Source: JTS-AC122 sp050246015 (GTDB taxonomy: Bacteria > Planctomycetota > Phycisphaerae > Phycisphaerales > UBA1924). Taken from it: a stretch of 64,000 bases of DNA. The DNA lies in contig JBFWWU010000004.1 of the NCBI GenBank assembly GCA_050246015.1, positions 62,001 through 126,000 on the forward strand, read 5' to 3'. Each line of letters begins with the position of its first letter. Within the stretch, counting starts at the first letter, position 1. Both the position numbers and the translations under genes were made by a program. The notes beneath the pieces are model-generated. The model was given only the letters and a program-made list of their open reading frames with translations. It did not search any database and was not told where the DNA came from. Shown in pieces: positions 26,737 to 34,715 of the stretch.

Positions 26737-28116
26737 ATGGGTATCGGGTTTGCGGAGTGTCGCGGGAACGCCCGGCGGGTGTTCGGATTGATCTGGCTGC
26801 TGGCAGGAGCATCGTGGCTCGCCGGTTGTTCGACGGGCGACAAGCAGACGGAACTGGAGAACGTCGCCAAGGACTGGTCGATGGTGATACGCGCCAGCCA
26901 GGTGATCCCGGTGTATCCGTTGACGGAGGATGTGCAGCCAGGGGACGTGTTCCTGGTGACGCAGACGGTGCAGGCGCAGCACGAGCAGTACAACCACAAG
27001 GGGTTCCTGCCGCTGGACGTGCACGTGGCGAGGCTGCAGCCGGATGGGTACGAGGCGTTCTACTCGAAGTCGTTCGTGGTGGGCGGAACGAGCAAGTCGG
27101 TGCCGGCGTACTGGCTGAAGGCGGAGCAGACCAAGGACAAGGCGTGGATTGATGCGCCGCAGGCCGGGTTTCCGACGTACCAGTTTTCGGTGAAGCGAGG
27201 CGGGGGATTCAACGCGGCGCTGCCGATCAGCGGCGTGCCGGTGGGCTTGACGCTTCTGGGCGCGGACGCGGCGGATGGGACGATCACCATCGACAAGGCG
27301 CGTACGTACGGGGTGGACACGCTGTCGCTGTACCAGCAACTGGTGGCCTGGGCGGCGACGCCCGAGGCGCGGGAGTTTCTGTCGAACCATTCGTCGCGGG
27401 CGGGGAAGCCGCAGTTCCTCCGCGTGATCTCGCGGGTGTACCTGACGGGGCGGATGATCGTGCAACTCAACTCGGCGACGACCAGCAGTTTGGGCGTCAG
27501 CGCCGGCGCGCCCAAGCCGGTGGATCTCCTGACGGCGGCGCCCGGCGCGGATACCAAGGCCGCGACCGCCGAGCAGTACGGCGGGAACGTCGCCCAACTC
27601 AACGATCTGCTGACCAAGAGTTTGCAGAGCACGAAGGTGAACGGGACGGACGTCCTGCTCCCCGGCGCGACGCTGAAGGTCGTCGCGGCGTCGTCGCGCT
27701 CGATCACGATGGCGGAGGACTTCATCGATCGCCCGCTGGTGATCGGGTATCTTGGCTTTGACGTGCTGATCGATGAACGGGGCCGGCTGGGGCTGGCGAC
27801 TCGAACGACCGAGGTGCTCGGGAGCGCGACGATTCCCGGGGCCGCGGAGTTCAGCGCGATCGAGAGCGAGTTTGTCTCGCTTCGGAAGCAGATCCAGGAC
27901 CGGGCGGACCGCGACGCGATCGCGGCGCGGCTCGCGGAGTATGTCGGGGGCCCGGTCCGGGCGGAGGCGGAGCGGATCGCGGCCAGCGGCGCGACGGTGA
28001 CATGGGACGACGTATCGGGATCACTGGCGGCGTATGTGCAGCCGGAGATGTCCGAGAAGGACGGGCCACGGCTGCGCAGCGCGGTGGCGGCGATGAGGCG
28101 AGTATTATCTCAGTAG
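26737..28116 (+). CDS. lipoprotein of unknown function
   Basis: The ATG at 26737, preceded by GGGGA, starts a 459-residue protein with a lipoprotein signal ending in WLAGC. The mature part lacks a recognised family. Visible features are a beta-rich middle (LITxx-like strands around ISGVPVGLTLLG), a Thr/Ser/Gly-rich segment and an Asp/Glu-rich helical C-terminus (about 385-455). It follows the TPR lipoprotein on the same strand but has its own promoter. It is likely exported and anchored in a membrane; nothing points to a catalytic function. Confidence 0.85.
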   Translation: MGIGFAECRGNARRVFGLIWLLAGASWLAGCSTGDKQTELENVAKDWSMVIRASQVIPVYPLTEDVQPGDVFLVTQTVQAQHEQYNHKGFLPLDVHVARLQPDGYEAFYSKSFVVGGTSKSVPAYWLKAEQTKDKAWIDAPQAGFPTYQFSVKRGGGFNAALPISGVPVGLTLLGADAADGTITIDKARTYGVDTLSLYQQLVAWAATPEAREFLSNHSSRAGKPQFLRVISRVYLTGRMIVQLNSATTSSLGVSAGAPKPVDLLTAAPGADTKAATAEQYGGNVAQLNDLLTKSLQSTKVNGTDVLLPGATLKVVAASSRSITMAEDFIDRPLVIGYLGFDVLIDERGRLGLATRTTEVLGSATIPGAAEFSAIESEFVSLRKQIQDRADRDAIAARLAEYVGGPVRAEAERIAASGATVTWDDVSGSLAAYVQPEMSEKDGPRLRSAVAAMRRVLSQ

Positions 28117-28213
28117 GACGCTAGAACCATGTCCGTGACGGTGATGTGAGCGTGGCGATAGGCGTTCGGCAATCGGCGTGAGACGACAAGGCAGACGGCA
28201 GACGGGAGCGTGC

Positions 28214-28426
28214 ATGGCGAAGTTCCGGAAAGTGTCGGTCGATCCGCAAGGGACGCCGGAGGAGATCTGGAATCAGATCCGGGCGCAGTTGCTGGTGTCG
28301 CAATCGGTGGAACTGGTGGCGGTGACGACGCAGGGGGGGAAGGTGGCGCTGGAAGTGCGTGCGTGGAACGGGGTTCGGAAGGACACGTCGAACTCGGACA
28401 AGGCCACGCCCGGGACCGAGTATTGA
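28214..28426 (+). CDS. small conserved-looking protein of unknown function
   Basis: A 70-residue protein starts at the ATG at 28214 behind GGGAG. It begins MAKFRKVSVDPQGTPEEIWN and carries a compact helix-strand pattern (IRAQLLVSQSVELVAVTT, then GKVALEVRAWNGVRKD). The upstream frame extension to 28178 is not needed. No family is recognised, and the fold may be a small alpha/beta unit. It is probably cytoplasmic. Confidence 0.55.
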   Translation: MAKFRKVSVDPQGTPEEIWNQIRAQLLVSQSVELVAVTTQGGKVALEVRAWNGVRKDTSNSDKATPGTEY

Positions 28427-28447
28427 TCGGGCGGGGGGAGTGACTTT

Positions 28448-28528
28448 ACAACGCCAGATCGCGGACGAGGCTTGAAGAGGCGGGCGGGACGTCCGGTCCA
28501 CAAGTGGTGGAAGGCGATCTGGCGTTGT
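28448..28528. repeat. perfect 15-bp inverted repeat between convergent genes
   Basis: The arms ACAACGCCAGATCGC (28448-28462) and its exact reverse complement (28514-28528) are 51 bases apart, between the stop of the small protein gene and the end of the FmdB-like gene. The inner 51 bases could form a further, weaker hairpin. It could act as a two-way transcription stop, though neither side has a clear T-tail, or be the remains of a palindromic repeat element. Confidence 0.55.
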
Positions 28529-28608
28529 CGTAGTGGAAGGTCCGCGGGAAGTCGCCGGCGAGCCAGGAGCGGCATGGAACATGGCCGCCTCGGCGCGTGG
28601 CGGTCGGG

Positions 28609-28908
28609 TCAATCGGCGTGGAGTTCGTTGGGTCCGGCTTTGCCCGCGACGCGCTCCATGTAACCATTTCCCTTGCGCTCGTACTTGGTGAAGCCGAGGC
28701 GTTCGAGGTTCTGGTTGCTCAGCGCGCTCTTGCCTTTGAGGTCGGACCATTTGCCGGCGATGGTGGGCACCTGGGGAACGCGGCGAACCGGCGCGCCGGT
28801 TTCGGGGTGCGTGGTGAGCGCGTCTTCCTTCATGGATTGCACGGCTTCGAAGTACTCGCCGGTGCCCTCCCCCTTGCTGTCGAGAACTTCATAGACGTAG
28901 GTGGGCAT
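28609..28908 (-). CDS. FmdB-like small protein lacking the zinc-ribbon cysteines
   Basis: This 99-residue protein has the FmdB regulatory-protein opening and mid-section (MPTYVYEVLDS, then YFEAVQSMKEDALTTHPET, then RRVPQVPTI). FmdB proteins normally begin with a CxxC...CxxC zinc ribbon; here no cysteine occurs at all, so zinc binding is lost. The C-terminal half (LGFTKYERKGNGYME) is also FmdB-like. AGGAG lies ten bases before the ATG at 28908. The role is unknown, since FmdB itself is linked to regulation of amidases and formamidases only by context. Confidence 0.75.
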   Translation of the reverse strand: MPTYVYEVLDSKGEGTGEYFEAVQSMKEDALTTHPETGAPVRRVPQVPTIAGKWSDLKGKSALSNQNLERLGFTKYERKGNGYMERVAGKAGPNELHAD

Positions 28909-29232
28909 GATGACGTGCTCCTGGACTGTGTGTGACGAGCGATGCGGGCTGTCGTTGCTGAACGGAGCCCTCCCGCACGCCGGGCTGCGTCTACGGAAGA
29001 CTGACGAGGCATTGTATTGCGATTCGTCGGACATGGCTGACGCCGGCATGTTCGGATGTGACGAGGTGTTTTTCCGAAGCGAACCGCGCGAATGGTCGAG
29101 CGCGGACGGCAACCGCACCATTCCAAGAGCCCGGAACCAAGGCACGCCCTCCCCGCCGGCTTGCGCCGGGCGGCTCAGATGGACAAAGCGATGGTCAGAC
29201 CCCTATGTTCCGGTTTGGAAATGGAGGACGTC
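28909..29232. other. 324-bp divergent intergenic region
   Basis: No gene is seen between the FmdB-like and tpiA genes. A weak promoter TGGACA (29180-29185), 18 bases, TATGTT (29204-29209) fits tpiA. The extended frame of tpiA runs upstream to 29092 without protein character. Confidence 0.4.
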
Positions 29233-30036
29233 ATGAGCACGCGGCGGCCGATCGTGGGGGGCAACTGGAAGATGAATACGGATCGCGAGTCGGCGGCGGG
29301 GCTGGCGCGGCAGGTCGCGGCGGACCTGGTCCGGGATGGAGCCTTGTCGAGCGTGGATGTGGCGGTGTTCCCGCCGTTCCCGTACCTGGTGGAGGTCGGG
29401 CAGGCGCTGCGCGGGGCTGGGGCGGCGATCCTGCTGGGGGCGCAGGATTTCTACTTTGAGAAGAATGGAGCGTTCACGGGCGAGGTGTCGCTGGAGATGC
29501 TGGCGGACTGCGGCGTGAGCATCGTGCTGGTGGGCCACTCGGAGCGGCGGCACGTGATCGGGGAGACGGATCAACTGCTGAACCGCAAGGTGCTGGCGGC
29601 GCTCGGTGCGACGAACAAGGCGAATGCGGCGGGGTTCACCTGCGTGCTGTGCGTCGGCGAGACGCTCGCGCAGCGGGAGGCAGGTGAGACCAATACGGTG
29701 AACGAGCGGCAGATCCGAGCGGGGCTGAAAGGGGTTTCGCCGGAACAGATGTCGCGCGTGGTGATCGCGTACGAGCCGGTGTGGGCGATCGGGACGGGGA
29801 GGACGGCGACCCCGGCGGACGCGCGGGAAGCGCACGCGAATATCCGGCGTGTGCTGGCCGACATGTTCGGCGACGCGATCGGAGACCGAACGAGGGTGCA
29901 GTACGGCGGGTCGGTGAACGCGTCGAATGCGAGCGGGCTGTTCGCGCAGCCGGGGGTGGATGGGGGGCTGATCGGCGGGGCGTCGCTGAAGGCGGCGGAG
30001 TTTGGGGCGATCGTGCGCGGGGCGATGGGGCGATAA
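29233..30036 (+). CDS. tpiA: triosephosphate isomerase
   Basis: TpiA interconverts dihydroxyacetone phosphate and glyceraldehyde 3-phosphate in glycolysis. The 267-residue protein has all the expected sites: GGNWKMN with Lys near the N-terminus, VGHSERR with the catalytic His at about 100, AYEPVWAIGTGRTATP with the catalytic Glu and flexible loop at about 177, and QYGGSVNASN for phosphate binding. An insert-like LAALGATNKANAAGFT precedes the CVGET strand. GGAGG lies six bases before the ATG at 29233. The gene is followed by an S1-domain gene 204 bases downstream. Confidence 0.97.
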   Translation: MSTRRPIVGGNWKMNTDRESAAGLARQVAADLVRDGALSSVDVAVFPPFPYLVEVGQALRGAGAAILLGAQDFYFEKNGAFTGEVSLEMLADCGVSIVLVGHSERRHVIGETDQLLNRKVLAALGATNKANAAGFTCVLCVGETLAQREAGETNTVNERQIRAGLKGVSPEQMSRVVIAYEPVWAIGTGRTATPADAREAHANIRRVLADMFGDAIGDRTRVQYGGSVNASNASGLFAQPGVDGGLIGGASLKAAEFGAIVRGAMGR

Positions 30037-30240
30037 CAGCGCGCCTCGGTCGGAGGGGGAGACGCGACGAGGGCGATGCCAGCGCCAGGAAGCAGGAGAG
30101 CGCGGATCGCACTGCTTTTCAGCGAAAGCGGGTGTACACTGTGGGGTCCCCGGCGAGCGCGCGATGCCTGACGCGCCTGCCGCGGCGTCAGCGATCATCA
30201 ATCTTCAGGCGACCACTCACCGACGATCCCGAGCCGACTC

Positions 30241-31791
30241 ATGGACCCCACGCCAGACGCCGTTTCTTCCGTTCCAGGTTCCTCACAGCCTGTGGCCGCT
30301 CCTCCGGTGCCGGCTGCATCGAGCGCGGCATCGAACGGCGGGCACGAGCACGCGGCGCCCCCCGCGATTTCCCCCGCGAATTCCCCCTCGCCTGCGACCA
30401 CGACTCCCCCGGCGGCGTCGGGGCGCACCGCCAGCGACGAGTTGAACCGGGAGATTGACGAGGCGATGGCGAAGTTGGGGTTCGGCACGTCGGGTGGCGG
30501 GGGCGAGGAGCGAAAGGGGTCCAAGCCCAAGCCGCCCGCGAAGCCGACGGTCACGCCGATCGGCGGACCGATGAAGGCGAAAGTGCACGGGCCTCGGGTG
30601 GTGCAGGCGGGGCGAGAGCACCGCAGCGGGGCGGTGGTGTCGGTGGGTCCGACGGATATTTTCCTGGAGTTTGGTCCGAAGGAGTTGGGCGTGGCACCGC
30701 GGGCGCAGTGGCCTGAAGAAGAACTGCCGAAAGTCGGACAGGAGCTCGAGGTTGTCATTGATCGGTTCGAGGTGGCGGAGTCGATCTATATCTGCTCGCG
30801 GCCGGGGACGGTGCAGAAGGCGGCGTGGGAACTTCTGGAAGTGGGGCAGGTGGTCGAGGGGCGCGTGACCGGTGTGAACAAGGGCGGGCTGGAGCTTGAG
30901 GTGGCGGGGCACCGGGCGTTCATGCCCGCCAGCCAGGTGGGACTTGATCGGGTCGAGGACCTGAACGTGTTCATGGGGCAGAAGTTCCCGTGCCAGGTGA
31001 GCCAGGTGGATCGGCGCGGGAAGGGGAACATCGTGCTGTCGCGGCGGGACGTGCTGGAGGTGGAGCGCCGGCAGAAGGCCGAGAAGATCAAGGAGACGCT
31101 GAAGGAAGGGGACGTGGTGGACGGGATCGTGCGGAAGATCATGCCGTTCGGGGCGTTCGTGGATATCGGCGGGGTGGACGGGCTGGTGCACATCGGGGAC
31201 ATCACGTACGACCGGATCGGGTTCGGCGAGGGGGCGATCGGGAAGCACGTGAAAGAAGGACAGGCGGTGAAGGTCCGCGTCCTGAAACTGGACTGGGACA
31301 ACAAGCGCCTCTCGCTGGGGCTAAAGCAGACACAGTCGGACCCGTTCCAGACGGCGCTGGCGGATATCAAGGAGGGGGCCGAGATCGGCGGACGGGTGAC
31401 GCGGCTGGCGGACTTCGGCGCGTTCGTGGAGTTGTCGCCTGGGGTGGAGGGGCTGGTACACGTGTCGGAGATCGCGCACCGGCGGATCAACGTGCCGGGG
31501 GACGTGCTGAAGCAGGATGAGGTGGTGAAGGTCCGGGTGATGAAGATCGACGCGGAGTCGCGGCGGATTTCGCTGAGCGTGAAGGCGCTGTTGCCGGCTC
31601 CGGAAGCGCCGGCGGGGCGGCCGGGTGGGAAGGACCGCAAGCCGCCGGGCCGCACGCCCGAGGAGATCGCCAAGGAGACGCCGGCGCTGCGGCGGATGCG
31701 CGAGCAGGCCAAGTCCAAGGAACTCAAGGGCGGCTTCGGCAAGGGGTACGACGACGGCGGCGGACTCGCCGGGCTGCGGCTTGGGCAGTGA
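30241..31791 (+). CDS. S1-domain RNA-binding protein (ribosomal protein S1-like)
   Basis: This 516-residue protein has an N-terminal Pro/Ala/Ser-rich disordered stretch (1-110) followed by four S1/OB domains at about 127-190, 204-270, 288-360 and 376-445. Typical strands are VVEGRVTGVNKGGLELEVAG, VVDGIVRKIMPFGAFVDIGG and IGGRVTRLADFGAFVELSPG. Repeats 3 and 4 match bacterial ribosomal S1 most closely, and the C-terminus is basic. It likely binds mRNA at the ribosome or acts as an S1-like RNA chaperone, but with four repeats instead of six it may not be the only S1 protein of the organism. The ATG at 30241 is the start. Confidence 0.85.
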   Translation: MDPTPDAVSSVPGSSQPVAAPPVPAASSAASNGGHEHAAPPAISPANSPSPATTTPPAASGRTASDELNREIDEAMAKLGFGTSGGGGEERKGSKPKPPAKPTVTPIGGPMKAKVHGPRVVQAGREHRSGAVVSVGPTDIFLEFGPKELGVAPRAQWPEEELPKVGQELEVVIDRFEVAESIYICSRPGTVQKAAWELLEVGQVVEGRVTGVNKGGLELEVAGHRAFMPASQVGLDRVEDLNVFMGQKFPCQVSQVDRRGKGNIVLSRRDVLEVERRQKAEKIKETLKEGDVVDGIVRKIMPFGAFVDIGGVDGLVHIGDITYDRIGFGEGAIGKHVKEGQAVKVRVLKLDWDNKRLSLGLKQTQSDPFQTALADIKEGAEIGGRVTRLADFGAFVELSPGVEGLVHVSEIAHRRINVPGDVLKQDEVVKVRVMKIDAESRRISLSVKALLPAPEAPAGRPGGKDRKPPGRTPEEIAKETPALRRMREQAKSKELKGGFGKGYDDGGGLAGLRLGQ

Positions 31792-31816
31792 ACGTGATCG
31801 TGGTGTGAGGTGTGGT

Positions 31817-32872
31817 CTATCTCGTTCGTTCCCTGTGGAAGGGGATGTAGCGACGCCGACGCGGCGGCGTCATCAGGCCGAACGCGATGAGTAAGGCGGG
31901 GCCCGGAGCGGGGATACAGCGGAAGGTGGCGTCGGAGTTGACGGCCCAGCGCTGCTCGCCGCCGACCCACATGGTGCGGTTCCAGTTGTAGACCATGATG
32001 TCGCCCCCGGAGAGTTCGGTGGAGAAGAGTTCGCCCGCGCCGTCGCGGCCGAGGCTGCAACTGAAGAAGTAGACGCTGGAGACCTTGCCGGTGATGGCGT
32101 TGTGGAGTTGGCGGGGGCTGTAGTCGAGTCCCTGGCCGGCGACGCCGACGCGGGTGTTGCCGATCTGGACCAGTCCCGGTGCGCCGTGGGCGTAGATGGC
32201 GACGGTGATGGGCCGACCGAGCTCCATCTCCCAGGCGCAGATGGTGTTGACGAGGGTGAGCGTATCGGGGGCCCAGGCGACGCGGCGGCCGTCACGGTTG
32301 AGTTGATCGAAGGCGATGTTGGCCATGGAATCGTTGGCGCCGGGCGACCCGCTGACGAGGTGGAGATCGGCGTGGGGCTGCGCGATCTGGGTGGTCGGGC
32401 CGGTGGAGTTGGGCCCGGCTTCACTGCCGGGGCCGGCGATAGCGGAGTTGACCAGGACGGCGCGGGTCTCCTGGGAGCCGTCGCTGAAGGTGGCGCGGAT
32501 GTGGTAGAGGCCGCTGCGGTCGAAGGTGGAGGTAAGGACGCCGGCGCTGAGGTCGGCGCGGTAGTCGATGTTGGGCTGGTAGAAATAATCGTCTTGTGAA
32601 TAGGTGCGGCCTGGTTCGAGCCAGACGCCCTCGCGAAGGGTCGGGAGGATGCTGGCGCCGACGATGATTCGGCCGGCGGAATCGGCCCAGGTGAATGAGG
32701 AGCCGGGGGTGTCGATGACCTGGCGGTCATAGAGCGCGTAGGGGAGGGTGGCGGGGTCGAGCCAGAGTTGCGCATCGGAGAGCAGATCGGCGCGGGCGGA
32801 ACCGGAAAGCGACGCGGCCGACAGCACGGCGGTGAACAATCGCTGGGCGAAGCGGAGCCGATTCATATTCAC
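31817..32872 (-). CDS. exported DUF4347-like protein with clan CD-type H/C pair and PEP-CTERM-like tail
   Basis: This 351-residue protein has a signal peptide (cleaved near ARAD) and a beta-rich N-terminal part. Residues about 225-285 resemble DUF4347: VAIYAHGAPGLVQIGNTRVG then SSVYFFSCSLGRDGAG, giving an AHG...SC pair like the His/Cys dyad of caspase-type peptidases (clan CD). The last 25 residues, PAPGPALLIAFG followed by basic PPRRRR, look like a PEP-CTERM sorting tail. The GTG at 32872 has GAGG six bases upstream; an ATG lies two codons later. No exosortase gene is here. Whether it is an active peptidase is an inference from motif shape only. Confidence 0.7.
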   Translation of the reverse strand: MNMNRLRFAQRLFTAVLSAASLSGSARADLLSDAQLWLDPATLPYALYDRQVIDTPGSSFTWADSAGRIIVGASILPTLREGVWLEPGRTYSQDDYFYQPNIDYRADLSAGVLTSTFDRSGLYHIRATFSDGSQETRAVLVNSAIAGPGSEAGPNSTGPTTQIAQPHADLHLVSGSPGANDSMANIAFDQLNRDGRRVAWAPDTLTLVNTICAWEMELGRPITVAIYAHGAPGLVQIGNTRVGVAGQGLDYSPRQLHNAITGKVSSVYFFSCSLGRDGAGELFSTELSGGDIMVYNWNRTMWVGGEQRWAVNSDATFRCIPAPGPALLIAFGLMTPPRRRRYIPFHRERTR

Positions 32873-33042
32873 GGTGAGCCTCTCTTTCTGTTTCTCTCCC
32901 TTATCGGAACGGACGAGTTGGCGGCGGGCTCACGCGGGTGTACCGGAGGCGGGAGGTCCGGCGAAGCGGAAGAGGTGGCGCGCTATCATGCAGCGTTCGC
33001 ACCCACCGCCCGGGCTACCGCCCGCGCCTGGAGGATTGACGC

Positions 33043-33972
33043 ATGATTCCGAAGCCGCCGCCCCGCGAGGGGGCCCTGGGTTTTTTGTATCTGCCGCCGT
33101 ACCGAGTGATCGGCGAGAGCGTCGCCGGCGAGGCGACGACGGTGGTGGTCCCCGAACTTGACGTGTGCTTCGACGCCGGGTGCTGCCCGCGGGCGATCCT
33201 GGCGAGCAAGTTCCTGTGCATCTCACACGGGCACATGGACCACGTGGGGTCGCTGGCGTACTTCTGCTCGCAGCGGTATTTTCAAGGTATGGGCGAAGCG
33301 ACGATCGTGTGCAGCAGCACGATCGCACCGGCGATCCATGGGATGATGAAGGGGTACATCGACCTGGAGCGGCAGGAGACGCCGTACAAACTCGTCGCAC
33401 TGGAGCCCGAGGGGACGGTGGACATCAAGAGCAACATGTACCTGAAGGGGATCCCGCTGGAGCACGCGCACGGATCGATGGGGTTTGTGGTCGTGGAGCG
33501 GCGGAGCAAGTTGAAAGAGGAGTTCGCCGGGCTGCCGCAGGAGAAACTCAAGGAACTCAAGGACCGCGGCGTGGAGATCACGCGGAAACTGGAGATCCCG
33601 CAGATCGCGTACCTGGGCGACACGGCGCCGGGGCCGGCGCTCGTGCGCGAAGACGTGCGCAAGGCGCATGTGGTGATCTGCGAGTGCACCTTCACCGAGC
33701 CGGAGCACCGCGAGCGGGCGCGGGTGGGCCTGCACATGCACGCCGAGGACATCGCCGAGTGGCTGCGCGTGCTGGAGTGCGGCGCGCTGATCCTGATCCA
33801 TTTTTCCCGGCGGACGAACCTGGGGTTGGCGCGCAAACGCATCGAGGAACTCGTGGGGCCGGAGAAGTCGCAGAAGGTCCACTTCCTGATGGACCACCGC
33901 GCCAACCGCGCGCGGTACGAGAAGCAACTCGCCGAGGCGGGAGAGAAGGAAGGGGCGGGAGTGGAGGGGTGA
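33043..33972 (+). CDS. rnz: tRNase Z-like metallo-beta-lactamase-fold nuclease
   Basis: This 309-residue protein has the HxHxDH zinc motif ISHGHMDHVGSLAY at about 64-77, the aspartate in IAYLGDTAPG (about 192) and the further His in IHFSRRTN (about 252). The middle (VVVERRSKLKEEFAGL, DRGVEITRKLEIPQ) is strikingly like the short tRNase Z of plants and cyanobacteria. Such enzymes cut the 3' trailer from tRNA precursors. An exosite of the long bacterial type is not obvious. The C-terminus is a charged helix. GGAGG lies nine bases before the ATG at 33043. The comparison is from memory of the family, not an alignment. Confidence 0.8.
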   Translation: MIPKPPPREGALGFLYLPPYRVIGESVAGEATTVVVPELDVCFDAGCCPRAILASKFLCISHGHMDHVGSLAYFCSQRYFQGMGEATIVCSSTIAPAIHGMMKGYIDLERQETPYKLVALEPEGTVDIKSNMYLKGIPLEHAHGSMGFVVVERRSKLKEEFAGLPQEKLKELKDRGVEITRKLEIPQIAYLGDTAPGPALVREDVRKAHVVICECTFTEPEHRERARVGLHMHAEDIAEWLRVLECGALILIHFSRRTNLGLARKRIEELVGPEKSQKVHFLMDHRANRARYEKQLAEAGEKEGAGVEG

Positions 33973-34070
33973 AGGCCGGCGACCTCGCGGGGTGCCCGTG
34001 AGACGGCCGGGTGCAATCAAACGAATCGGGTGTAGACTTGAGCATGGATGTCGCTGCATGGGACCTTGCA

Positions 34071-34262
34071 CGATCGGTGTCTTCGTTCGCTCGTCGCACT
34101 GCCAGAGACACCGATCGCTCAAAAGCAGCGATCGGTGGCACGCATGCCCATCTGGCAGGTGGCACGATCGTTGTGCCACGACCGTCACGGAGTCCTCGGA
34201 GTGAAGGTCGTGTCTTGTGAAACGTTCGCCTGCGAAGACACGACCTTTGTTCCGAAGACTCC
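34071..34262. repeat. cluster of nested inverted repeats upstream of dnaA
   Basis: Several stems are packed in 190 bases. CGATCGGTGTCT (34071-34082) pairs with AGACACCGATCG (34106-34117). CCGATCGCT (34111-34119) can alternatively pair with AGCGATCGG (34127-34135). GTGGCAC (34159-34165) pairs with GTGCCAC (34173-34179). A long two-part stem is formed by GGAGTCCTCGG (34189-34199) with CCGAAGACTCC (34252-34262; one mismatch) around AAGGTCGTGTCTT (34204-34216) with AAGACACGACCTT (34235-34247). GGTGGCACG is directly repeated at 34134 and 34158. No protein frame explains these. Confidence 0.7.
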
Positions 34263-34353
34263 ACAAAGGTCGTGGCACGCCAGGGTCAGTCCATCTGCCG
34301 TGATTCAGCGTTGCTTCTGGGCGTCGCCTATTCATCATCGACTCAGAAGTTAG

Positions 34354-34455
34354 CGATTGTCGGATCGCTGCCCCGCCGACTTCAACGGCGACCGCCTGAT
34401 CAACTCCGCCGACTTCTTCGACTTCCTCGCGGCGTTTCTTGCCGGGTGCCCGTGA
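34354..34455 (+). pseudogene. orphan dockerin-like C-terminal remnant
   Basis: Read in the frame of 34375, this stretch encodes CPADFNGDRLINSADFFDFL and then AAFLAGCP before a TGA at 34453. The motif is the tail of the secreted dockerin-like proteins in this window. A TAG at 34351 closes the frame upstream and there is no start codon or signal peptide, so it is a relic of a lost secreted gene. Confidence 0.7.
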
Positions 34456-34574
34456 GGCGCGCGGCGACGACGCCAAGACGTGCTGGCACGTGAGCCGCGT
34501 GCGCGCGGCCCGTTGAGTCGGAGGGTGCCCGATCACGACGAGAAGTCAAGCGGCCGTGTAATCTCGTCATCTCC

Positions 34575-34604
34575 TTGACAACCTGTCGGCGGGGCGGGTA
34601 CGGT
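34575..34604 (+). promoter_or_regulatory. candidate dnaA promoter
   Basis: TTGACA (34575-34580), an 18-base spacer and TACGGT (34599-34604) precede the dnaA ATG by about 110 bases. A TTATCCATG (7 of 9 to the DnaA box) lies in the leader, as expected if DnaA regulates itself. It is a weak -10. Confidence 0.4.
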
Positions 34605-34715
34605 TGCCTTCGCGCCTGTGTGGAGCTTGACGCCGCGGCGCGGATTGGTTGTGGTTCCTTATCCATGTCACCTCGCGGTCGTGCCGGACGGCGCGACCGT
34701 TTGCCTGGCCTACCC

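Noticed and set aside
34460..34715. Replication origin next to dnaA.
   Set aside because: Only one imperfect DnaA-box-like 9-mer and no box cluster or AT-rich unwinding stretch was seen between the hairpins and the dnaA start.
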